Part shown: piece by piece, positions 1 to 8,546 of the stretch | Numbering within the stretch: position 1 is the stretch's first letter | How the letters are laid out: each line of letters begins with the position of its first letter | NCBI GenBank assembly: GCA_028822445.1 | Contig: JAPKDQ010000004.1 | Span: 179,104-243,103, forward strand | Reading direction: 5' to 3' | DNA length: 64,000 nucleotides | DNA from: Rhodospirillaceae bacterium | GTDB taxonomy: Bacteria; Pseudomonadota; Alphaproteobacteria; Rhodospirillales; Rhodospirillaceae | Program-made: the position numbers and the translations under genes | Notes under the pieces: model-generated | The model's database searches: none | What the model saw: the letters and a program-made list of their open reading frames with translations, nothing else | Told to the model about the DNA's origin: nothing

Positions 1-308
1 ATGTCTCCGGTATCAAGATCAACGATGCGAAGAATGTGCGAGAGGTAGCTCTCTCGCCAGGTATCACGCTCTGCCATAATCTCCTTAGACGGTTTGTAGG
101 TGTTGATCTCCGATCGGTCGATGAAGCCCTTCGTCTCAATCAGCCGCTCAAGCGTATCGTTTCGGTCACGCATGACCGAAACTTCCCCCGCCAACGCCAT
201 GACCATGGCTAAGAGCTTGTCCGACGCAGGATCACTGAAGTATTGAGGGCGAGGGCCCTTGGCGTGCTTGTTGAGTTTTACGCCGCCCGTATTAGAATCA
301 TTTGGCAT
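1..308 (-). CDS. Hypothetical protein, partial (3' end beyond left edge)
   Basis: The reading frame starts at an ATG at 308 and stays open to the window edge, giving 102 codons of the N-terminal part. An AGGA ribosome site lies about 8 nt before the start, and the stop of the methyltransferase gene at 318 is only 9 nt upstream, so the two are probably co-transcribed. The protein starts MPNDSNTGGVKLNKHAKGPR and is charged and soluble, with no signal peptide or membrane segment. Residues about 29-60 look like an amphipathic helix (DKLLAMVMALAGEVSVMRDR) that could form a coiled coil. I do not recognise the family. Its placement suggests it works with the methyltransferase, but that is inference. 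Confidence 0.6.
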   Translation of the reverse strand, partial: MPNDSNTGGVKLNKHAKGPRPQYFSDPASDKLLAMVMALAGEVSVMRDRNDTLERLIETKGFIDRSEINTYKPSKEIMAERDTWRESYLSHILRIVDLDTGD

Positions 309-317
309 AGAGCAATC

Positions 318-1490
318 CTATTTCTGAAATCCGTAGAGATACCAAAATCCACCGCCGCCGAAGTCTCCACCTTGGAAGACATTGGTGCGGTTTTCTTTTG
401 CTGCTTCAAACGCACTCGGAGCCATGAATTCAAAATTTCTATCTGGATCAAACCCTGCTTCTTTGGCGGCGCTTGGAGGGTCAATCTCATGGGACTTACT
501 CCAGAATGGTTCGTTATTGTTGTAAGTGTCCCAGTCTAGCAGGAACGAATCAAAATCATCCGCCATGTCCTTAAACGGCGGTGTCTCCGCGTGGACTACT
601 ATGCCCCCCGGTGAGAGCAGTCTGTGGCATTCTTTCATTATGTTTCGGAAAGCTACCGTTGATGTCTCATGGATCAAAATATGAGACACGATTAGATCAA
701 AGCTGCCATCTTCGAAATCCATAGACTCTGCATTTTGTTGTGACAGGTGAATGGGAACGCTCATGGATTCGCAACGGGCGTGCGCATACCGTAATATGGG
801 GGCAGCAACGTCTACGCCGTATATCTCTGCATCAGGATAGGCCGTCTTGTAAGGGACACTTGAGTGACCGGCAGAACAACCGAGGTCCAGGATTCGTGTC
901 GGGGCGAGGTCCGGGTATGCATATTTAAGATACGCTGCTGTGCTGGCGCCAATATCATCGTTCATAGGGCCTAACTGGCCCATAGCATAGATATACACAC
1001 CGCGGTCATAGACAGCGCCGGCCGAGATATCATTTTCTGCTACCTCAGTATGGTATCCGCCTGGCTGACAATGAATATCGACAGCCGTGTGATAGCGTGG
1101 AATGTCTAACGTCGGATCTAGCTTAAGGCTACCACCGGCATTCTTGGTTGATCTTGAGTTCGAGATCAGTTTGTCCAGTTGACGCTCGACAGGTACTTGG
1201 CAGGACTTCCACATCATCTCTTGGCTGGTGCGCAGAAGAGAGCTCCAGGTTTGATAGTGATTGTTTGCATTCATCGCCTTGCGAATTTCATGGCGGTTTT
1301 TTGGTGTGCGACCATGTTCTTTTTCGAAAGCGGGCTTGACCTGCGTTTCGTAAACGACTTTTGTATTCGGACTAACCTGTGTCGCGAGATGCTTTTTGTA
1401 AGACTTTACGAATTCTTGTCGGGAAAACTCCTCGGCCGTTACTTCTGGTAAGACGGCGTGGGCGAACTGTTCATAGTCTCTGACTTGCAT
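318..1490 (-). CDS. Class I SAM-dependent methyltransferase, cytoplasmic member of an IHxQPGGY family
   Basis: This 390-residue protein has a SAM-binding Rossmann domain in its C-terminal half. Motif I is ILDLGCSAG (about residues 200-208), followed by an acidic strand-2 end in IYGVDVAAP and a post-motif FDLIVSHILIHE. The N-terminal 190 residues form a separate helical region ending in IHCQPGGY at 139-146. Proteins at 62146 and 63352 share that motif and the same layout, so the three are paralogues. Unlike them, this copy has no Tat or Sec signal and should act in the cytoplasm. The ATG at 1490 is preceded by GGAG, which supports the start. The substrate is unknown. SAM binding is well supported; methyl transfer is inferred from the fold. 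Confidence 0.8.
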   Translation of the reverse strand: MQVRDYEQFAHAVLPEVTAEEFSRQEFVKSYKKHLATQVSPNTKVVYETQVKPAFEKEHGRTPKNRHEIRKAMNANNHYQTWSSLLRTSQEMMWKSCQVPVERQLDKLISNSRSTKNAGGSLKLDPTLDIPRYHTAVDIHCQPGGYHTEVAENDISAGAVYDRGVYIYAMGQLGPMNDDIGASTAAYLKYAYPDLAPTRILDLGCSAGHSSVPYKTAYPDAEIYGVDVAAPILRYAHARCESMSVPIHLSQQNAESMDFEDGSFDLIVSHILIHETSTVAFRNIMKECHRLLSPGGIVVHAETPPFKDMADDFDSFLLDWDTYNNNEPFWSKSHEIDPPSAAKEAGFDPDRNFEFMAPSAFEAAKENRTNVFQGGDFGGGGFWYLYGFQK

Positions 1491-1587
1491 GGTGGACTCC
1501 GGTTCGGTTCAAGCGATTACTGGAAGAATGCTGGAATGTGAGAGTAGCTTAACCATAAGAATGTTAGAGTGAAAGTGGCCGCGTACA

Positions 1588-2022
1588 TTAGGGCCCTATA
1601 TTCTGTAGAGTTTTCTGGGTGAGGGACCAACCTGCGGCTGCGGAAACAGCCGTGACTAATGTACCCCAGGCCACATCGACCATAACAACGATCCAAGGCC
1701 AATCGGCGAGGGTGATGTAGTTGGTCATGTCGTATGTCGCGTAGGCGAAAAAGCCAAACAACCCACCGAAAAGTAGCGCCGTTTGCCAACGACCCGTCTG
1801 TAGCGCGGGGCGCACGCCAAAGACCGTAATGCCAAGAGCATAGAAGAGGTAAAAAGTGAGGGCGAGTGAGAGATTGACCTCTTCCCGCAGCCAAGGTCCT
1901 AGTTGGCTTTGGAAGAAGTCCTTCGCAATGAAGCTAAGCCAGATGCCGTCGAGCAAAAGGAATATGAACGCGGTGAAGCCGTAGGCGATTGCATAGGCTT
2001 TCATGGCTTTCATGGCTTTCAT
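1588..2022 (-). CDS. DUF2177 family membrane protein
   Basis: A 144-residue protein with four predicted membrane helices, roughly at residues 12-32, 51-71, 81-101 and 112-132. The pattern AYGFTAFIFLLLDGIWL near the start and YATYDMTNYITLADWP in the middle matches DUF2177 inner-membrane proteins, whose function is unknown. The gene begins with three in-frame copies of a 9-bp unit coding MKA, so three ATG codons (2022, 2013, 2004) compete as starts. AGGCGA 5 nt before the first favours 2022. It is followed after about 100 bp by the methyltransferase gene on the same strand, but a shared operon is not certain. Confidence 0.8.
   Translation of the reverse strand: MKAMKAMKAYAIAYGFTAFIFLLLDGIWLSFIAKDFFQSQLGPWLREEVNLSLALTFYLFYALGITVFGVRPALQTGRWQTALLFGGLFGFFAYATYDMTNYITLADWPWIVVMVDVAWGTLVTAVSAAAGWSLTQKTLQNIGP
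1996..2022 (-). repeat. Triple 9-bp tandem repeat at the start of the DUF2177 gene
   Basis: Three exact copies of a 9-bp unit (ATGAAAGCC in the coding sense) sit at the first nine codons. Each copy supplies an in-frame ATG. Such repeats can change copy number by slippage without shifting the frame. Confidence 0.85.
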
Positions 2023-2105
2023 ACAATTCGCCTAATTGGATAGCTTCCCAGTCGCGCTATTTCCAAGAAGTGAGATTGCTAGGGTTTGGGTGAGTGAACG
2101 CACGT

Positions 2106-2870
2106 TTATTGTTCTGCCTTCCTGAAACCATCCAGAGTTTGCCGATACCTCCCGGGTGGTAATTCAATAGCATCATCGTAGGCGTGAAAAATTTCATTGA
2201 TACACGACGTGTTATCCAAGCATTCCATCGTGAAGCGGGCGAGGGCGTCGCGTGTGATAACACCGCGTTTGAGTTGATTGGTCGTCATCGCAGCTTTTCC
2301 GGATTCCTTTATCCCTGCTGGAAGCAGAACGAGGTTACGGATGATGGTATAGGGCGCACCGCTTTCCATAAGGTGGCGTTCACCAAAGTCCTTCGCGGCG
2401 ATCGTTGGCCCCATGACGTCCCACCTTGTTTTTGGATAGATGGGGAGGCTGAGTCCTGCGCCGACGGACCCATGCAGAATCACTTGGCTGACGCCTGTTT
2501 CCTTTGCCCATTTCGATATGTAGCGCATGCTGTCTACGTAAAATTCCGGGTTCACACCTCCATCGCGAGCTAGGGCGTCGACGACGACCCGGTAGGGTCC
2601 AGCTTTTAAAGCGCTCTCAACATCGTTTTCAGACAGAACGTCGCCAGGGACAAAAGAAACCCCCATGGGATCTAAACGAGAGCGGTCCGATGTGGGGCGC
2701 ACAAACACGGTTACGCTTTCACCAGCCTCGACCATGTCCAAGACGATTTCTATGCCGAGCTTTCCTGTCCCTCCGAAAACCAGAATTCCGGAATTGGCGA
2801 AAACTGTAAGCGGAGAAAGTATAAAAGCCAGGACTAGGGAAGTTGCTATCGACTTTTTCAGGTTAAACAT
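2106..2870 (-). CDS. Secreted NAD(P)-binding SDR/NmrA-like protein
   Basis: I start this gene at the ATG at 2870 because GAGGA lies just upstream and a typical Sec signal peptide follows (MFNLKKSIATSLVLAFILSP, likely cleavage after residue 25-26). The mature protein of about 228 residues begins at once with a Rossmann dinucleotide motif, GILVFGGTGKLG (28-39), then FVRPTSDRSRL and VVDALARDG, as in atypical short-chain dehydrogenases of the NmrA/NAD(P)H-binding type. No YxxxK catalytic pair is obvious, so it may be a sensor or chaperone-like member. An NAD(P) domain behind a Sec signal is unusual, because folding would occur outside the cytoplasm. A longer frame back to 2966 has no matching domain. 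Confidence 0.75.
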   Translation of the reverse strand: MFNLKKSIATSLVLAFILSPLTVFANSGILVFGGTGKLGIEIVLDMVEAGESVTVFVRPTSDRSRLDPMGVSFVPGDVLSENDVESALKAGPYRVVVDALARDGGVNPEFYVDSMRYISKWAKETGVSQVILHGSVGAGLSLPIYPKTRWDVMGPTIAAKDFGERHLMESGAPYTIIRNLVLLPAGIKESGKAAMTTNQLKRGVITRDALARFTMECLDNTSCINEIFHAYDDAIELPPGRYRQTLDGFRKAEQ

Positions 2871-2962
2871 GATGTGTCCTCGAGAATTGGAGTAAGAACG
2901 ATAAGTTTGCCTTGCGCGGGGGCGGGGTTCAATCACTACTGTGGTATTGGAATTATTGTTCT

Positions 2963-3145
2963 TCACAACGCTTTTGCCAGGTTACGCATAATTGATGTTC
3001 CGGGCCCCGTTTGAAGTTGACTGTATAACAAACCCAAGATTGAGATATTTTCACCTGTAGTGGCCGGTATAAGGGCTGTCAGGCGCGGCATATCAGAATC
3101 TAGATCAACAGCTTTGTGTAAAAGTTTATGTTTTTTGATTGTCAT
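2963..3145 (-). CDS. Possible small protein (60 aa), unknown
   Basis: A 60-codon frame with ATG at 3145 and AGGA about 9 nt upstream. It begins MTIKKHKLLHKAVDLDSDM and has no recognisable domain, signal or membrane segment. It lies upstream of the secreted Rossmann gene on the same strand, about 90 nt before that gene's start. It may be a real small gene, a leader or a remnant of a longer gene; the evidence is only a plausible start and reasonable amino-acid composition. Confidence 0.3.
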   Translation of the reverse strand: MTIKKHKLLHKAVDLDSDMPRLTALIPATTGENISILGLLYSQLQTGPGTSIMRNLAKAL

Positions 3146-3306
3146 ATTGGTTTTTCCTAATCAGGTTTGTAACATTATCATGTCGTCCGCGGCTGGAGCG
3201 ACTGGGATCTGACATGAGGTTTGTCTAGCGGCGTTGCGCTTTTGGGCGCGCGGCGGTAAACCCAACCCTACATAAACACCTGTTTTAAAACGCGAAGTTC
3301 ATACCG

Positions 3307-5958
3307 ATGCTTGAAAAGACCTATAACCCAGCTGAAGTGGAAGAGACGCTCTACAGCGATTGGGAACAATCTGGCTCGTTTGCCGCTGATACTGGTTCTA
3401 GTAAGGCGCCGTACACGATCATGATGCCGCCACCTAATGTGACTGGCATCCTCCATATCGGCCACGCTTTGACGTTTACTCTTCAGGATGTGCTGATCAG
3501 ATACAGCCGGATGCGGGGTAAGGATGCCTTGTGGCAGCCGGGCACGGATCACGCGGGCATTGCAACGCAGATGGTCGTAGAACGACAATTGGCTGAAGCA
3601 GGCATCCACCGCCGGGACCTGGGCCGCGAAAAATTTGTTAAGAAGGTCTGGGATTGGAAAGAAGAGTCTGGAGGCAGTATTATTCGCCAGTTGCGCCGTT
3701 TGGGCGCATCGCCGGATTGGGAGAAAGAACGCTTCACTCTAGACGACAGCCTGTCGAATGCGGTCACGAAGGTTTTCGTTCAACTCCACAAGGAAGGTCT
3801 CATGTACCGCGACAAGCGGTTAGTGAACTGGGACCCAAAACTTCACACGGCGATTTCAGACCTGGAAGTGGAGCAACGTGAAACCACAGGCAAGATGTGG
3901 TTCTTCAAGTACCCTGTAGATGGAATGGACGGCGTCACCATAACGGTTGGTACGACGCGCCCGGAGACAATGCTTGGTGACACCGCTGTCGCGGTTCATC
4001 CAGACGACGAACGTTATACTGAACTCGTGGGCAAAACCTGTATTCTTCCTTTGGTCGGTCGCAGCATCACCATTATTGCGGACGACTACGCAGACCCGGA
4101 GAAGGGTAGTGGAGCGGTAAAGATTACACCTGCCCATGACTTTAACGATTTTGAGGTTGGCAAGCGGCACAATTTAGAACGCATCAACGTGCTTGATGAG
4201 AACGCGGCACTCAATGAGAACGCGCCAGAAAAGTATCGCGGCATGGATCGCTTCGATGCCCGTAAAGCCATTGTTGCGGATATGGAAGAGGCTGGGCTCC
4301 TCGAAAAAATAGAGGAAAACGCCATGGTAATTCCCTATGGCGATCGTTCCGGTGTCGTTGTCGAGCCGTGGCTTACGGACCAGTGGTACGTCGATGCGCA
4401 TACGCTTGCGCAGCCTGCGATTAAAGCTGTTGAAACGGGACAAATGAAATTTGTGCCCAAGCAATGGGAAAACACTTATTTTGAATGGATGCGCAATATC
4501 CAACCGTGGTGTGTGTCGCGCCAGCTCTGGTGGGGTCATCGCATTCCCGCTTGGTACGGACCAGATGGGCATATATTTGTAGAAGAAACCGAAGCGGAAG
4601 CCGTTGTCGCAGCGAAGGTTCACTACGGTAAAGATACGGAGATTGTGCAAGACCCTGATGTTCTTGATACTTGGTTTTCATCAGGCCTATGGCCTTTCTC
4701 AACGCTTGGTTGGCCAGATAAAACGCCCGAGTTAGATCGGTATTATCCTGGCGATGTTCTTGTTACTGCGTTTGATATTATTTTCTTCTGGGTTGCTCGC
4801 ATGATGATGATGGGGCTTCACTTCATGGGTGAAGTACCGTTCCGCGAAGTTTACATCCATGCTCTGGTTCGAGATGACAAGGGCCAGAAGATGTCGAAGT
4901 CCAAGGGCAACGTCATGGATCCACTTGAACTCTGTGATAAATATGGGACGGATTCCGTTCGGTTTACGCTTTCTGCAATGGCGGCGCAGGGCCGGGATAT
5001 AAAACTATCTGAGCAGCGTATCGCCGGGTATCGGAATTTTATTACTAAGATTTGGAATGCCGCTCGCTTCTGCGAAATGAATGAATGTGTTCCGTCCGCT
5101 AAATTTGATCCGGCTTCCGTGACTTCGACCCTTAATCGTTGGATTGTCAGTAAGGCAGCCGAAGCCGGTAATGCTGTCGCGGCTTCAATAGAGTCATACC
5201 GATTCAACGAGGGTGCGGATGCGCTTTATCACTTCACTTGGCATACCTTTTGCGATTGGTTCCTAGAATTCGCTAAGCCGGTCTTTCATGGCGATGAAGA
5301 AGCTGCAAAAGCAGAGACGAGGGCAACGGCAGCTTGGGCTCTTGACCAGATTTTGATCTTTGCCCATCCGATTATGCCTTTCGTCACAGAAGAGCTATGG
5401 CGCCGTATTGACGAGAATCGTGGAAGCTCTCTGATCAATGGTGAATGGCCCGAATATGCAGGCCTATCTGCACCTGATGCGCAGGCTGAAATGGATTGGG
5501 TGGTCGAGTTGATCTCAGCAGTGCGGTCCGTGCGTGCGGAAATGAATGTTCCACCAAAGTCTAAGTTAGACCTCAGCGTTAAGGGAACTAACGAAACCGA
5601 CCAGGCCAGGTTGGAGTCACATCGCGCACTGGTTTCGGCCAATGCACGTCTTGAATCTATTGTTTGCGTCGATGACGAGCACGATGTGTCAGGCGCCATC
5701 CAGACTGTCGTTGGCTCGATGACCTTACTCCTTCCCTTGGCTGGTGTTATTGATCTGGATCAAGAGCGCGCTCGACTTCAAAAAGAAAACGATAAGCACG
5801 ACGCTGAAATTGCCAAGATTGAAAAGAAATTAAACAATGCCGGTTTTGTTGCGAAGGCTCCAGCCTCGGTCGTGGATGAGAACAAGGCACGGGTGGCTGC
5901 CGCGCAGGATGCAAAGTCCAAAGTATTAGAAGCGCTGAGCAGGCTTGCTTCTATTTAA
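3307..5958 (+). CDS. valS: Valyl-tRNA synthetase
   Basis: This 883-residue class I synthetase charges tRNA-Val with valine in the cytoplasm. The HIGH signature is at 50-53 within NVTGILHIGHAL and the KMSKS signature is at 528-532. Between them is the CP1 editing domain that hydrolyses Thr-tRNA, with the segment TVGTTRPETMLGDTAVAVHP. An anticodon-binding domain follows (about 590-740), and the C-terminal 80 residues form the coiled-coil arm typical of ValRS (AGVIDLDQERARLQKENDKH). Length is normal. The start ATG at 3307 has only a weak upstream GAAG. The gene appears to stand alone, with about 160 bp before it and 459 bp after it. Confidence 0.98.
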   Translation: MLEKTYNPAEVEETLYSDWEQSGSFAADTGSSKAPYTIMMPPPNVTGILHIGHALTFTLQDVLIRYSRMRGKDALWQPGTDHAGIATQMVVERQLAEAGIHRRDLGREKFVKKVWDWKEESGGSIIRQLRRLGASPDWEKERFTLDDSLSNAVTKVFVQLHKEGLMYRDKRLVNWDPKLHTAISDLEVEQRETTGKMWFFKYPVDGMDGVTITVGTTRPETMLGDTAVAVHPDDERYTELVGKTCILPLVGRSITIIADDYADPEKGSGAVKITPAHDFNDFEVGKRHNLERINVLDENAALNENAPEKYRGMDRFDARKAIVADMEEAGLLEKIEENAMVIPYGDRSGVVVEPWLTDQWYVDAHTLAQPAIKAVETGQMKFVPKQWENTYFEWMRNIQPWCVSRQLWWGHRIPAWYGPDGHIFVEETEAEAVVAAKVHYGKDTEIVQDPDVLDTWFSSGLWPFSTLGWPDKTPELDRYYPGDVLVTAFDIIFFWVARMMMMGLHFMGEVPFREVYIHALVRDDKGQKMSKSKGNVMDPLELCDKYGTDSVRFTLSAMAAQGRDIKLSEQRIAGYRNFITKIWNAARFCEMNECVPSAKFDPASVTSTLNRWIVSKAAEAGNAVAASIESYRFNEGADALYHFTWHTFCDWFLEFAKPVFHGDEEAAKAETRATAAWALDQILIFAHPIMPFVTEELWRRIDENRGSSLINGEWPEYAGLSAPDAQAEMDWVVELISAVRSVRAEMNVPPKSKLDLSVKGTNETDQARLESHRALVSANARLESIVCVDDEHDVSGAIQTVVGSMTLLLPLAGVIDLDQERARLQKENDKHDAEIAKIEKKLNNAGFVAKAPASVVDENKARVAAAQDAKSKVLEALSRLASI

Positions 5959-6417
5959 GGGGCGCATGGCTTTTATGTTATTGCTTTTCAAGACTTAGAT
6001 AGTTTTCTTGGTCGCTTTCTTCTCGTTTGCGAAAAACAACACCCGAGGTCAGACTTTCTCAGTTGTGACTTAGTGAGGATATAATGCGCCCAATCGAAAT
6101 TGTGTTTAGCGTTGCGAGACCGTATTGACGCGACGGTTGCCCAGGGATATTGGCATCCCTCGCATTGGTTTGGCGACGCAGAAACTTCACCTTGGTATGG
6201 TGACATCGCGCTTCTTCGACCCCAGGGCGACTGGGCTTAGGTTCTGTGTGGCGTAGGCGCGCGGATGTTAAGCAATTTTTCTGACTAAGTCTCAGCCACT
6301 GATCTGCGCCATGCGGACCCTCATTAGACTGGTGAAATCCTAATAAGTGGCCTAAAAACGGCACTTCATTATGTGCTTAATTATAGAATTTAAGCAGACA
6401 CCGCAGGACGACTACAC
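5959..6417. other. 459-bp intergenic stretch, no convincing gene
   Basis: Between valS and ilvD I see no RNA gene, clear terminator or well-supported CDS. Overlapping frames of 72 and 101 codons on the minus strand lack ribosome sites and family features. On the plus strand a frame ending at the TAG near 6240 reads like a protein tail (WHPSHWFGDAETSPWYGDIA) but has a stop upstream and no start context, so it could be the remnant of a decayed gene. The last 50 bp before 6418 should hold the ilvD leader. Confidence 0.5.
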
Positions 6418-8157
6418 ATGCCAGACGATACTAAGAAGACGAATTCCTTTGATAAATCTAAACTGCCTTCACGTCATGTAACGGAAGGCCCCGAGCGGGC
6501 ACCGCACCGATCGTACTATTACGCTATGGGCATGACGGAAGAAGAAATTCACCGTCCCTTTGTCGGTGTGGCAACCTGCTGGAACGAAGCCGCACCGTGC
6601 AATATTTCACTGAGCCGACAGGCCCAATCCGTAAAAAAAGGTGTTATTGAAGCCGGTGGCACGCCACGTGAGTTTACGACAATTACAGTGACGGATGGCC
6701 TTGCCATGGGCCACGCGGGGATGAAGTCATCGCTGGTTTCTAGAGACGTTATCGCAGATTCCGTTGAATTAACGATGCGAGGCCACTCTTATGACGCTCT
6801 AGTAGGCTTGGCGGGTTGCGATAAGTCACTGCCTGGTATGATGATGGTGATGCTACGGCTTAATGTGCCGTCAGTGTTCATGTACGGCGGGTCTATCCTC
6901 CCCGGCACGTTTAAAGGCAAGGATGTAACAGTCGTAGACGTATTCGAGGCGGTCGGTCAGCATTCTGCCGGAAACATGAGCGACGAGGATCTGTTCGAAC
7001 TGGAATGCGTTGCCTGTCCGTCAGCGGGTTCCTGTGGCGGCCAATTCACAGCAAATACTATGGCTTGCGTGTCCGAAGCGATGGGCCTGGCCTTGCCTGG
7101 GTCGGCCGGCGCACCGGCACCTTATGAATCACGTGATCATTTTGGCGAAGAATCAGGGAAGGCTGTCATGCGCCTCCTCGAAACCGGTTTACGCCCTCGC
7201 GATATCGTGACGCGGAAAGCTCTAGAGAATGCGGCTGTGGTTGTAGCTGCGTCCGGTGGGTCGACCAATGGCGGGCTCCACCTCCCTGCCATCGCCCATG
7301 AGGCCGGAATTAAGTTCGACCTCGATGACGTGTGCGAAATCTTTAAGAGAACGCCCTATATCGCTGATTTGAAGCCTGGCGGCCGTTATGTTGCTAAGGA
7401 TGTCTACGATATTGGCGGTGTGCCTGTGCTGCTGAAAGCCTTGCTCGACGGTGGCTACCTGCACGGTGATTGCATCACGGTCAGTGGAAAAACCCTGGCG
7501 GAAAACCTTGCGGACGTGAAGTTCCCAGAGGATCAAGATGTTATTCGCCCGACTTCTAATCCAATTTCGTCCACGGGCGGCGTGGTTGGCCTAAAGGGCT
7601 CGCTCGCGCCTGATGGTGCAATTGTTAAGGTTGCTGGTATGGAGAATTTGACCTTCCGGGGCCCGGCCCGCTGCTTTGACTGTGAAGAAGACGCCTTTGC
7701 CGCCGTTGAAAATAAGACCTTCAAAGAAGGTGAGGTGCTAGTCATCCGCTACGAAGGGCCACGTGGCGGACCGGGGATGCGTGAAATGCTCTCCACCACT
7801 GCTGCTCTTTATGGGCAGGGCATGGGTGACAAGGTTGCTTTGATCACAGATGGCCGATTCTCTGGTGCAACCCGTGGCTTTTGTGTCGGGCACGTGGGGC
7901 CAGAAGCGGCCGTAGGCGGACCGATTGCGCTGATTGAAGATGGTGACATGATTGCGATGGACGCGGATGTGGGCACGATTGAGCTTGAAGTTAGCGATGA
8001 AGATCTCGCGAAACGTCGGTCCGCTTGGGCGCCACGCGCCCACAATTTCCAATCAGGAGCATTGTGGAAATACGCGCAAACTGTTGGAGATGCTAAGGAC
8101 GGGGCTGTGACACATCCAGGCGGTGAAGCGGAAACACATGTCTATGCCGATATCTAG
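6418..8157 (+). CDS. ilvD: Dihydroxy-acid dehydratase
   Basis: The 579-residue enzyme dehydrates 2,3-dihydroxy-3-methylbutanoate and its isoleucine-pathway analogue to the 2-oxo acids in branched-chain amino-acid synthesis. IlvD/Edd family marks are clear: Cys54 in [12 protein letters not shown], Cys134 in GCDKSLPGM and Cys206 in [15 protein letters not shown], the three cysteines expected to hold the iron-sulfur cluster. [14 protein letters not shown] and [20 protein letters not shown] also match. In this family the similar sugar-acid dehydratase Edd differs; length and the GHVGPEA C-terminal block favour IlvD. No other ilv gene is in the window. The start ATG at 6418 follows CAGGACGACTACAC, a usable ribosome site. 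Confidence 0.95.
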   Translation: MPDDTKKTNSFDKSKLPSRHVTEGPERAPHRSYYYAMGMTEEEIHRPFVGVATCWNEAAPCNISLSRQAQSVKKGVIEAGGTPREFTTITVTDGLAMGHAGMKSSLVSRDVIADSVELTMRGHSYDALVGLAGCDKSLPGMMMVMLRLNVPSVFMYGGSILPGTFKGKDVTVVDVFEAVGQHSAGNMSDEDLFELECVACPSAGSCGGQFTANTMACVSEAMGLALPGSAGAPAPYESRDHFGEESGKAVMRLLETGLRPRDIVTRKALENAAVVVAASGGSTNGGLHLPAIAHEAGIKFDLDDVCEIFKRTPYIADLKPGGRYVAKDVYDIGGVPVLLKALLDGGYLHGDCITVSGKTLAENLADVKFPEDQDVIRPTSNPISSTGGVVGLKGSLAPDGAIVKVAGMENLTFRGPARCFDCEEDAFAAVENKTFKEGEVLVIRYEGPRGGPGMREMLSTTAALYGQGMGDKVALITDGRFSGATRGFCVGHVGPEAAVGGPIALIEDGDMIAMDADVGTIELEVSDEDLAKRRSAWAPRAHNFQSGALWKYAQTVGDAKDGAVTHPGGEAETHVYADI

Positions 8158-8546
8158 CGGACTAATTCTCACCATCTCGCCAGGTACGCTCAACTAACGC
8201 GTATATTATCATTTACGTAGCCGGTGGCTCGGCGCTGCACTCATGCACTGTCGAAATTAAGATTCATGGCTAATAGTCTAAGAGATCTTAACGTTTGTCG
8301 CGCACTGGAAATTTGTAAGGGTGGACGGGAAATTGCCGACGTTAGAAGACTTTATGGACAAAATTTCCCATCGAATTGGGTGGCCTGAGTGAATTATAAT
8401 AGCGCACTATCATAATTTACTAAATGGGTTCACCGAGAAAGGTCAGCGCATTCAGAATATTATGTAATATTAGAAAGAGTAAGGAGAGGGTCGATATCGC
8501 CGCAGGTTTGCTCTGTGATGCGTCTCTAATGCAGGCCTACTGAGGG
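8158..8546. other. 389-bp intergenic stretch with one doubtful small ORF
   Basis: The gap between convergent ilvD and the aldo/keto reductase gene holds no RNA gene or strong terminator that I can see. It is locally AT-rich around 8395-8480. The only item of note is the 40-codon frame at 8266, listed separately. Confidence 0.5.
8266..8388 (+). CDS. Possible small protein (40 aa) or gene remnant
   Basis: A 40-codon frame starts at the ATG at 8266 and ends with TGA at 8386-8388. It reads MANSLRDLNVCRALEICKGG and then continues with a charged segment. Only a weak AAGA precedes the start. The frame is open upstream to a TAG near 8217, so an earlier GTG is possible. The composition looks protein-like, but no family is recognised and chance is not excluded. 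Confidence 0.2.
   Translation: MANSLRDLNVCRALEICKGGREIADVRRLYGQNFPSNWVA

Noticed and set aside
6059..6364. 101-codon minus-strand frame in the valS-ilvD gap
   Set aside because: It overlaps another frame, has no ribosome site and its composition is unlike a real protein.
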